DNA of 64,000 nt from Mya arenaria (lineage: Eukaryota > Mollusca > Bivalvia > Myida > Myidae). Positions 1 through 12,400 of this stretch are shown here, in pieces; position 1 is the stretch's first letter; the number at the start of each line of letters is the position of its first letter. The stretch is taken from assembly GCF_026914265.1 (NCBI RefSeq), contig NC_069136.1, forward strand, positions 26,858,701 through 26,922,700, written 5' to 3'. The translations under genes and the position numbers were made by a program. The notes beneath the pieces were generated by a model. The model was not told the DNA's origin and made no database searches. It saw nothing but the letters and a program-made list of their open reading frames with translations.

Positions 1-416
1 TTGTATGCAGGCATAAGACTGAAATCATATTGATGTATATCATTTTTATGTCACTTTTTTTGGCAATATTTTCATTTTTTTTTTTTTTTTTTTTTAATAT
101 ATACCAATACTTGTCCATATATTTTGTCAATAAAATAACAATTTGCTCATATCTTGTGCTTCATGAACAACAATATTATATCATGTTCTGCATGACAATA
201 TGCTTATTAAATGCAATTTAAGGCTCTTAAAATGCTTAAACCCCATGAGCTTCAGAGGGCTTCGCCCTGGACCTGTAAGAGGACCTTTAACGGCCCCCTT
301 AACCCCCCGCGTAAAAAGTGGCGACAACTTTTTAGAACCCAGAAAATGTATTCATTAAAACAATAAATCTGCCTTATAGCCCAAGGTATCTAAGCCAACC
401 AAATTTTTCAGCTCAC

Positions 417-493
417 CTGTGCATTGCCGCCACTGCCTCTCTGTTCTTGACCTGATCGAGACCGAACGACAGGGAAAACCTCCTAGCCAGTTC
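417..493 (-). CDS. STAG: STAG coding exon 26 (last in window)
   Basis: Encodes residues 944-968 ([20 protein letters not shown] and following), matching [21 protein letters not shown]. Donor GTGAGC, phase 2. Further 3' exons must lie left of base 1; bases 1-416 show only intron sequence with a poly-T run at 66-95. Confidence 0.95.
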
Positions 494-3400
494 CTGTAAA
501 TTGTCAACACAAACAATCAACCATTGCTTGGCAACAAAATATACAAACGTAAACAAATATTTGAAAATAACCTCAAATTTCTATTCAAAAAGAACTTTCA
601 AATTCGTACTAATCTTGTCTTCAAATAAGCCTGAATATTTATATCTGTTATTTGGCTCTGAAATCCTTACAAGTTGACTTTGAAAAATATATCATGAATG
701 CACACATAAAATAAAATATTTTCTTCTTTTATTTTCACCATAAAATGAAGACCATAATGCATTCAACGTCAGTACGCATTTTGACTCCTGTGAATTATGT
801 AACTTTATGTACCTTTATAGACTGGAAAGCATCAGCGGAGCGGTCAATCATACCATTACCCTCATCCTGGAGCTCCCGGAATAACTGAAACACCACAGGC
901 AGGGGTGAACAATGATGGCAAGTCTTGATAGTATACAAACAATATGGGAAACATAATGATGAAACTACTTTCAATCGCTAGATAAGACTGCTTTTTACCA
1001 AATTGATATATATATACTAAAAAATATCACTATTTCAAAACACAAAACCAGTGATAATCCTGATTCTGCCAAAGCTTTGTAATTTAAACATTACTGATGA
1101 AGATGAATGCTTTCCAGTTGGTAATTACAGTTGAACACCGCTATTTCAAACACCGTTTATCCAAAATTATTGCTTTTTCGAAATTATTTTTCAATCCCGA
1201 TTTTTCCTCCTTTTTTTAAACTAAATTTTTGGTCTTTAATCCGAAATTGCTATTCCGAAATAATCACTATTCCGAAGTAAAAATTACGGCCCCAATTTGG
1301 TTTTACACACCTATTTATTAATTCTTATTTCGAACACGATCATGTCAAAGTTTTTCACACCATTCTGTCAATGCACTCGGGCATCGGCTTGAGGTGACAA
1401 TGGAGCACAATAAGCACTTGTTACAGAATGAGCATGCGTATGTTACAAACATCAATGTCAGAAAATGAGCCATTCATTTGGGTGATGTATTGTGTATATC
1501 ATTGCTGGTTAACACAATCTGAATATCATTTGAAAATGTCTACCTCATCTGATTGGATTGCCGCATTGCATACATGTGCTGTCATTTTGTTTTAAATGTT
1601 TTATGTTGTTTTAATAAAGAAGCATAATAGCGAATTATTTGTCAATTATTAAACACTAAATCAACAAATATTTTTGTATACGAAAGATAACTCAAACTGA
1701 ATGTATCGTATTGGTAACGTGTAACCGACATTGCAATCTTCAGGACTTAGTATTTCACTTCATCTATAATTCGCAAACGCTGTCATTTGCAGAAAATTGT
1801 TAATTTGAAACATCGGCATTCCGAAGTAATTTGTTGGGTCCCTGCGATTTCGGATTAACGGTGTTCAACTGTAAAACCGATATGGTGAATTATATCATGA
1901 TAAACTTACTTTCTTTAAAAGTAACATTATCAAAACATGTTTACTTATAAGTATTTCAGGCTTGTGATCTAACAAAAACAAAACTTAAACAGAAAATATG
2001 GGCGAAATTTCAACCAAATGTTGTCATGTCGGAAATTAAAATTAAATGAAGTCATTGCATTTTTTACCAGCATCGTATGCCTTAATGTTACCATTTTTAC
2101 AATGAAACGGGTAAAATCTGAGAAAACAGTGAAATTATACTTCGATTAACTCAATGTTTGAAACTCTGTGGTTATCAAGATATAATCCACGTTCGTATTT
2201 CAATAAACCACCAGAAGGCATGAAATATATTTGCTTCTGTACTGCTCCATGAACAAACGATGCCTACAAACTCCACCACTTACCTGAGTGAGACTTGTTA
2301 TGAGAGTCTTGGCCGTGGTGACCTTGTTGATTTCTCGTGACTTGCTCAACGTGGCTTTGATGATGTCACCATAGTCATTGTAGAACTGAAAACAATGGAT
2401 AGGCCATGTTTGTTGAATTCATCACTGTGACGTTAAAATGTTTGAAAATAAAATGACTCTTTTTTTAAAACACTTTTATGAAAAACCCAAATACACATTG
2501 TGCACAATCCCTTTAACTTTATATTAATCAAGTAAAATATGATTTTGAGAACTGCATCTGGTTCAACACAATTTTAACCTGAGTAAAAGGACTCGCTTGA
2601 TGCAAAAACATATATGAGCTACCACTGTAAACTGTTCTTAAAACATTTTTTCAGACCAATATTTAAGATTTTACATAACCAGAGACTAAATAGCAATGAA
2701 ATGATATTTGTTGTCAATATTTTTGCAGGTATATTATAGATCAGGCCCCTAGACCACATAAAAAGTCATTCATTTCACAACATAAAAGCATATCTTGCAT
2801 GTTTTTACACTTTTTTAAAACTTATTTCTCATAGAATGTGTTGATAAAAACTTTTGGTCTAGATTTCAAAGAAAACTAATTTAGAGCAGAAGATGTTCCC
2901 GTACTTGAGAAACTGTTAAAAATAATGGGGTACCGTAGTACACATTTTGACATAGATTTTTTCCTTTGGAATATTGACCAAAGTTTTTAATCAACATATT
3001 CTATGAGAGAACACATTTTTTTTAAAAGTATAAACATTTACGGATCAGAAAAACTTTTGGATGTTATATGGTAAAATAAGTTTAGCTTGAGATAAATGTT
3101 GACTGAAGTATTTTCGTGATATTCGGGCTAGATAAGACCATATAAAGACCACCAACCTTCATGTAGTGTTTGAACATTGGAGCAGCAGCAGTGATGTGGA
3201 TGACATTATACACAATCAGCTTGCAGTAACAGGCGAGGAAGTTACGTCGTTTGTGAAGCTCCTCAATCTTTATGTTCTCATCCACTTCATCTGTAAATGC
3301 AAGTAACATTGGGCCGATGGTTTAGAACTTTGTTTAAGTTAACAATGTGATTAATGATATCATTGTCTCATTGTTTTAACTACTAATTTTTCATCCATCC

Positions 3401-6400
3401 CGCAAAATGACAAACTTACCAACTGTTCTTATATACCATAGTCTAATATCATAAGCTCGTAATCCTGTTTTCAGGATTAATCCTGCATTTTACCATCCCC
3501 AATAAATATAATTCCAAAGAATAATAGTTAGCAAACAAAAGCAGTGGTCGAAATAATCACAAGCCAACAAGCCCTGCACTGGTAAAATGTTTTTCGGGCT
3601 TGTTCGAATACTGAATTTTATATAGCAGGGCTTGTTCAAAATTTGATGCCAAGGCTGAAGCGATAGTATAAGAATTTGGGCTTGTTCATTTAAAAGTCTA
3701 ATTTTGATGACTGCAGAAGGTAAAAAAATCTTTTCAAATCACTGACTTACACATGTGTATCTGACTTGATGTAGAAACCATACATTTCTCTGACAAAAGG
3801 GCAGTGAAATATTCTCAAAATTTATGCAGGGATGAATGCAAACTTTACCACATAACTAAACAACCTCTGAGAAATGCATTCATGTATCACAGTTCAATCT
3901 TTCACATGAACAAGTCATGTACACACCATCATCATCCTCTAGGAAGACTTTGTCCATAAGGAAGGACGTGAGACGATTCTGCAGGCTCTTGTCCGGATCA
4001 TACACCAGCACGTTTTGGCTCTCCCTCTCCGCAAGCTGCTTCCCATAGACCACTAGGCTGTCGCATATTGTCAGGTAAGCCTGTGGATATTTTGAACAGT
4101 TGTAGGTTTACTATTTAAGCTATTGTAGGTATACAATCAAAGTTATGGATCAAACTACTAATATAAGATAAGGTGGCTCTTTTCTGGATAATACACCAGA
4201 GCTCTCCCGCTCCCCTGGACACCACCAGGCTGTCTGTCACTTTATTCAGTTTTCATTTATTTCACAATGCAATGGCACCTTGTACTTAACTAACTGCATG
4301 GAACCAGAGAATATCTTTAACAATTTAAGAAAGCCCATAGCAGCACTTCAACCCGAAACCCTGTGGTCAACCTCTAGTTCAGACAGTAAGGTCAATTTAT
4401 CTCACTTCTAAACAAGCGCTCATCGCAAGGGTCGTGAGATCAAACATAGGGGTGTTTCTGAGGAATTTATATAAACTTTTGTTTAAGCTTAAAAGTACTT
4501 AAAGGGTGCTGCACCCTGTCCTTTATTTTAAGCACCCTTCTGCATGACAGCTCCACTGCCTTAACAGAATGAAATGCTTAAGACTGTCAAATATTTATAA
4601 CTTATAAATTTATACATACAAAGATTACATATTTGGCAGCTGAAATCTAATCTTACTTTCATTACTCAAAAGTCCTAAGATTTTTGTCAATTTCATATTG
4701 TTCCAAGTTATTTCTCATCCATTTTCCCTTTTGCAGCATCCAGTCCTTTTTTAAAACCTAGCTAAAATATACAGTCAAGAAATAAAGCCTCATACCTCCT
4801 CACTAATCTTGTCGCTGGTGTGGAAAAGGAGTTGATGGCAGTACTTGAGGAGATCCACCTGGTATTTCCTCACAGTGAGCGCGTGATCCTCACTCGGTAC
4901 CTCATCAAGCTTCTTCAGGTTCCAGAGTAACAACATCTGTAGCGTCTTCTGAGCCTTACACACAATCTGAAAGAGATAAGCAACATCCAAGTGTTATGGC
5001 CGACTGAAATATTTCTCAAGTTTCTAATTGTATCTGGGCTGGTTTGCACACATCATCTTAAATCATTTCCTAATTTGAATCATTTTCCTAAATAAGTATC
5101 TCACTGTTCATATCATATAAAAATTTAACTAGAGCTGTCACAGGAGTGACGAATACCCCTTAATGCCGCCTGGACACAAGTATGGCAAACTATTCCTTTC
5201 AAAAGAGGCCATAACGCCAAGGTTACTGCACACTGCATCTTCTTTTATCATGCATGTATTGTTTAATTTAAATCTGTTGAGTAATTTAGAAGTTACACTG
5301 CTGACTAGAAAAACTAGCCTTTCATGAGTTATCGTCCGGAAACCATTTTTCTATTTTTAGTAACAGTGACCTTGACCTTGGCCCCACCAGCCCCAATATC
5401 AAACTTGACCTGTATCTTCTGATGTTACACCTGTGTACCAAAAATTGTTCAAATCTGTCTAGCCTTTCATGAGTTATCGTCCGGAAACCGTTTTTCTATT
5501 TTTAGTAACAGTGACCTTGACCGTAGCCCCACCAGCCCCAATATCGAACTTGACCTGCATCTTCTGATGTTACACCTGTGTACCAAAAATTGTTCAAATC
5601 TGTTAAGCCTTTCATGATTTATCGTCCGGAAACCGTTTTTCTATTTTCAGTAACAGTGACCTTGACCCCACCAGCCCCAATATCGAACTTGACCTGTATC
5701 TTCTGATGTTACAGCGGTGTACCAAAAATTGTTCAAATCTGTCAAGCCTTTCATGAGTTTTTGTCCGGAAACCGTTTTTCTATTTTTTAGTAACAGTGAC
5801 CTTGACCTTGGCCCCACCAGCCCCAATATCGAACTTGACCTGTATCTTCTGATGTTACACCTGTGTACCAAAAATTGTTCAAATCTGTCAAGCCTTTCAT
5901 GAGTTATCGTCCGGAAACCGTTTTTCTATTTTTAGTAACAGTGACCTTGACCTTGGCCCCACCAGCCCCAATATCGAACTTGACCTGTATCTTCTGATGT
6001 TACACCTGTGTACCAAAAAAATTTCAAATCTGTCTAGCCTTTCACGAATTATCGTCCGGAAACCATGAAAACCGACAGACCGACCGACCGACAGACAGAC
6101 CGACCGACAAGCTCACTCCTATATACCCCCTCAAACTTCGTTTGTGGGGGTATAATAATTTATGAAATACTTTATTTTCCTTAATTTTGTTGAACATAAA
6201 TGTACAGAGTTTTATGTTAAAAAACAGACTTTCCTACCATTTAACTACAAATATTTTAGGAAATTGAATGGATTAAAAGTATGGTTTAAACAATATTTAT
6301 TGTATGTACATACATTTAGCAAAACATAAATTGGATACATGATAAGTAAGGATTGAGGAGATAGCTCAGATCAAAAGTTTGACCTTCCTTATCTGCAATG

Positions 6401-9400
6401 TCATCTTTTTTCACCATCTAGCCTCAAATCATCCCGAATACTTATACAATACATCCTTATCAGGTATATGCATTTTTGCTGACGGATAAATAATTCTCTC
6501 AAAACAAAGGAACAATATACAACCGAATACCTCGTCATGTAGGTCCACACTTTCAGAAGCCAGCCTCACGACTTGGAACAAATCTTCCCACAATTCCCAG
6601 GAACTCAGATCATGGCAGCTGAAGAAAAGTAAGACATTTCAATCAGACCATACCAAATAAATTCTATCAGTCATCGAAATTAGACTTTTGGATGAAGAAG
6701 CCCAAAAACTTACGTTATTGCTTTGCATCAAATTTTTTAACAAGCCCTGCTACATAAAATTCAGAATTTGAGCAAGCCCGGAAAGCAGGGCTTGCGGGCT
6801 TGTACTTATTTCAACTACTTTCCTATGTTAGGCGTCTGGTTCCTATTGCAAGAAAAAAGTACTTAAAAAAAATAAAATCTCTTAAAACCAAATTATATGA
6901 ATTGTATCAATGAAAATCATAAATCATATATATGGCAGTCATACGTTTAGGAAACTGAACATCTCCTGTATATGTTGAGCAGCAACATGGAAGTTTAAGC
7001 CTTCAGAAATACATTTGCTTATTGAGGAAGCATAAAGGCTTTCCACTATCTTTTTCAACAACATTTAAGGAAGCAACAATAAAAATTTGATGAGATCTCC
7101 AAAATTGAGTGAGATTAGTGTTAACAAGCCTTGTCGGCAAGGTCTTACCAGGAAAATGCATACAGGCGCTTCAAGGCTGCAATAAGGGCATACACCTCAT
7201 CTTCATCGGGTTGTTCTCCCTAAAAAAAGAAAGATTATGTTCAAACCTAGGCCAAACAAGAATAATATTGAGGTTCCTGCAACATACTGTCAAAAAAATG
7301 GGGGAAAAAATTTAATTTTGAAAATAATTTGATACTTGTACAAAGCATGTTTATTGTTGATATGTTTACATACATACACATTCTGACAATAATATTGCCA
7401 AGAAAAAAGCACAATACAAGTAAACTGTATCACCTTGTACAAATTCTAGTGCCAAATTGGTTTATATTTCCAATAATTATCATTACTAGACACTAAAAAG
7501 GTGACATGTCGCGCTGTCGAAGCCTTTGACATATTTTAACATTTGACCTCTAAGGGTGACCTTGACCTTTTAAAGTTCAGACCTGAGTCTAGTGCCCAAC
7601 ATGCCACCTCACTATGGTGAATCTTTATGGCAAGTGTTTTGACAAGCATACATTGCGTGGTCAAGATATGGTCAAGTTATAGCCCAGACAAGAATGATGC
7701 AATGAACCAAAAGTTGTCAATAACAAATTTGCCAAAAAAATGATAAAATCCATCCACATTACATGAGCACATACCTCAGCAATTCTGTAAGGCTCACAAA
7801 ACATACACTAGTTTTTCTTAATAAAAACAACAACAACCGAAAGGTTTGAATCTTTGGATATTCAACTTTGTAAATAAAGTGAGGTTACAGAACATACTGG
7901 TATGGCCCATGTTATGTTACCTCAGCAAAAAAGTCTTGCATTGCCTCCTTGAACTTGACCGCAAGGCTGTCTACCAGCGTTTTCCTGGCAACGTCACACT
8001 TGCCAGCAATAGCGAATGAATCGTCACATAGGCTCTCAAAGCAGCGTGAACACATCTCCAGTACCTAAACACAGAATATACATGAATGTTTCTGTTTTTT
8101 TCAGTTTAAGATGAACATACAAAGGTTTGTTTCAGGTAACCTGACCCTACTAAATAAAAGCCTTGTAGTTGTTATTTTTCAAAAAGAATGGAGAAAAAAG
8201 GTCTTCCTAGCATAAACACATTTTTAACGGAAACAGACATTAATTTTTGACAGAGAATAAAGCTCCACAATAACAGGAATATATGAGTGACATTTGCAAG
8301 AAATAGCGCTATCTGCAAGAAAATGATCTTGACATAAAATTTTATTTTTACAAAGGCATTTAAAAAGCCCCAAATCATCTGTCACTGATCAATCTATTCC
8401 ACATCCACATTTTTATTTTTATTCTGCAATATATCACAAATGAAAAGGTCATATAATGTTTGTATCTGCCAGAAGTGGTATACATATAAGTGCAATACTG
8501 CATCTTATAGTGCATTATCTTATAGTTTTTGTCACATAAAGTACTCAGACATTGCGTGTTAAAATAGTAATGATGACAAACAAGAGCGCCACAGACCTCA
8601 CACTTATGATCGTCTGTTTTTTTCTCTCATTTGAACAAGAGGTATTACTTGACAATACTTTGAATACCTTGAACAGGTTCAGAGTTACGGTCAAGGATAT
8701 ATACATCAATACCTGAACTTTTCTTCTTTAAAAAACAGACCAGCTTATAGTATGTTATCATGAAAGTACTAAAAATAAAGTACTAAAGTATCTATGACGG
8801 GGAAATAATAAAAGTATTAACTGTACCTCTTGGTCAGTGTGTTTTTCCACAATCTCATGAAGATATCTTAGCAAGGCTTCCAAATTCTGAAGAAAAACAA
8901 TATGAACATCATAGTTGGCAGATAAGAAACTTACTGTATTGCTATATATGTTTGTGTAGAAATTAGCATAATTCCGTAGTTCATACTTCAAAAATACTTA
9001 ACTATATATCATCTTTATGTACTTTAACTATGTGTCACTTCTATCTGATGTCTTTTTCATCTTGTGTGAGGCAAAACAAAATAATGTTTGTTTTCGATTT
9101 TACTACAAAAATGTCCGATAGCAATGAAAAAATCTTTCAGCCTGCAAGGTTGAGAAACCGGAAGCAAACACACCATTTAGTAACAAGTTAGCATTCTCTA
9201 TATTTCTCACCTTCTCCTGCCTGCTGGAGGTGTATATCTCCAGGTCAAAGTACTGGGGGATCTGTAGCAGGTTGCTCACCTTCTCTGGGTCCATCAGATA
9301 CTGTGGAGAATGAATAAACGTTGTTGGGTATACGTTTAAAATAAGAAGATATTGATGAATCATACCATTTCAAAACCTTACCTGTGTCTTACAGATACCG

Positions 9401-12400
9401 TGGTGAAAAATGAAGAGTTAAGTTTAAACTTATGGATTTTTAAAAGTTATTGCACATTATATTAATCACTCTTGTGTTATGCAATACAATAAAGTAATCT
9501 TGTGTTATGCAGATGCCATAGTGTCCCTTTAGGAAAGTATCAACAGTGTCAAGAAATGGTCATATAAAAATATCATGCCCTTTGGCAATCCTGAAAGACT
9601 TTGCATTGTTTATGACAACCAGCCCAGATTGGCATCATATCTACTTTATTTACCTTCAACAAGAGTTGTGGTAGGGCCACGATGTAGTGCTCTGTCAGTT
9701 TGGTTTTATCATCCTGCACTGACTGCTTCTCTTTGGTTGTCAGCTGAAAAACATGGTAGTTATACATGAAAACTTCTCTTCTTGGTTTACCATCTTAAAT
9801 CTTTGTTATGAAAGCTGTAAAACATTCACTCCGCAACTATCTTAGTTGAATTTTGTTAAAATTTACCACACAGTTACATGAAATGCTTTGCTTGAGTCAT
9901 GCAACCATTTGTCAAAATTCACAGATCTGTTCAGTAAAACATACAGTATACACAGTTGAGCATACACATACTTTTGGTACAAGCGTTTGTCTGCTTTACT
10001 ACGTTAATCATGCAGCACAGCTTAACAGAATAATAGATCATGTTCCACATTCATGTATGCATACTAACTGCCATGGTTTAATGACAAAGGCACAACAATT
10101 AAATGTACATTTAAGTAACTTTGAGACGCTTTAAGATATTAATATAAAACTTGGAACTAGTAGGTCTGTTCAACAAGTAAAATATTGACAACGAGGCTAT
10201 GGACAAGCTAACAAATGAATCTTATCAGCAGACCAACAAGTTTAAGGTAACGTATACTGATGCAGCATGAAAATGAAGGCATCTCAGTGTATATAACATG
10301 AAATTCTGCAGACCAGTAAAAATAGTCCTGCAAATTTTACACACCCGATATCAACAGGAAACACAGCCGATATCAAATGATATCAGATGCTTGCCAACAA
10401 AAGAAAAACATATAGGGAAATAATTTTGCATATATAATTGCCCCTACCTTCTGTTTTGAGGACCCCCTGCCGACTGGTGACTCTCCAGTGGCGGCCTGTT
10501 TCACACAACACACCATTATCTCTATAAGGCTGGTCTCCTGTTTGTCATCAAGAGCTACAAGAAACAAGGGCAAATAATGATTACTAAAGTTTGGAAATTG
10601 CTTCGTTTTAATGCTAAAAGAGAATCATGTATAGTAAATTTTAACCGAAAATAAAACGACAACAGAAGTTCAATTTCTTTAATTATGTATAAACATGTAT
10701 ATTTATCAATAAAACGAAATGTATTCCCAAGTTTCCTGGAGATGGTTACTTTCACTTAGTTTCTGGGACCGATATCTTACAAAGCAAAATATAATTGTTA
10801 AAACAATAGCAACGATGTTCTTTAAATCATAGTTTTTGATAATTTCTGTTCTGTGAGAGTTCATTATACAGGATCACTTGATGCAAATGCTAACACAATA
10901 CCCAAATTGATGGCAACAAGAGATGTTAGTGAAACATTTATGCCCCCTTGGGAGCCAAATTGTTAGTAGGATTTGGACACTTAAATAAAATATGGACAAT
11001 CAGAAAACCTTTTTTCAGCTTACAGTCACACTGACCTTGACCTTTGACCCACTGACCTCAAAATCAATAGGGTTCATCTGCTGGTCATGACCAATAAGCC
11101 TACCTAGTATGAGGTCCCTGGGTCAAAGCGTTCTCAAGTTATTGATCGGAAACCGTTTTTCATGTAAAGGTCACACTGACCTTGACCTTTGACCCACTGA
11201 CCTCAAAATCAATAGGGTTCATCTGCTGGTGATGACCAATACACATACCAAGTATGAGGTCCCTCGGTCAAAGCGTTCTCAAGTTATTGATCGGAAACCG
11301 TTTTTCATGTTAAGGTCACACTGACCTTGACCTTTGACCCACTGACCTCAAAATCAATAGGGTTCATCTGCTGGTGATGACCAATACACCTACCAAGTAT
11401 GAGGTCCCTGGGTCAAAGCGTTCTCAAGTTATTGATCGGAAACCGTTTTTCATGTAAAGGTCACACTGACCTTGACCTTTGACCCACTGACCTCAAAATC
11501 AATAGGGTTCATCTGCTGGTGATGACCAATACACATACCAAGTATGAGGTCCCTCGGTCAAAGCGTTCTCAAGTTATTGATCGGAAACCGTTTTTCATGT
11601 AAAGGTCACACTGACCTTGACCTTTGACCCACTGACCTCAAAATCAATAGGGTTCATCTGCTGGTGATGACCAATACACATACCAAGTATGAGGTCCCTC
11701 GGTCAAAGCGTTCTCAAGTTATTGATCGGAAACCGTTTTTCATGTTAAGGTCACACTGACCTTGACCTTTGACCCACTGACCTCAAAATCAATAGGGTTC
11801 ATCTGCTGGTCATGACCAATACACCTACCAAGTATGAGGTCCCTGGGTCAAAGCGTTCTCAAGTTATTGATCGGAAACCGTTTTTCATGTAAAGGTCACA
11901 CTGACCTTGACCTTTGACCCACTGACCTCAAAATCAATAGGGTTCATCTGCTGGTGATGACCAATACACATACCAAGTATGAGGTCCCTCGGTCAAAGCG
12001 TTCTCAAGTTATTGATCGGAAACCATTTGGTATTCCGACCGACCGACAGACAGACCGACCGACCGACCGACATGTGCAAAACAATATACCCCACTTTTTT
12101 CAAAAGGGGGCATAAAAATACTCAATACCCAAATTGGTTGCCAAAAATACTCAACACCCAAATTAATGGCCAAAATTATATAATACCAAAATTGATGGCC
12201 AAAAATACTCAACACCCAAATTAATGGCCAAAATTATATAATACCAAAATTGATGGCCAAAATTACTCAATACCCAAATTGATGGCCATAAATACTCAAT
12301 ACCCAAATTGATGGTCAAAATTACACAATACCCAAATTGATGGTCAAAATTACACAATACCCAAATTGATGGTCAAAATTACACAATACCCAAATTGATG

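Noticed and set aside
5647..5902. Overlapping frames on both strands in the 145-bp repeats
   Set aside because: Repeat-derived; they differ between units and lie in a STAG intron.
5125..6160. Classifying the pearl-like arrays as Helitrons
   Set aside because: There is a hairpin near the right end, but no clear 5' TC or 3' CTRR end was seen; kept as pearl-like only.
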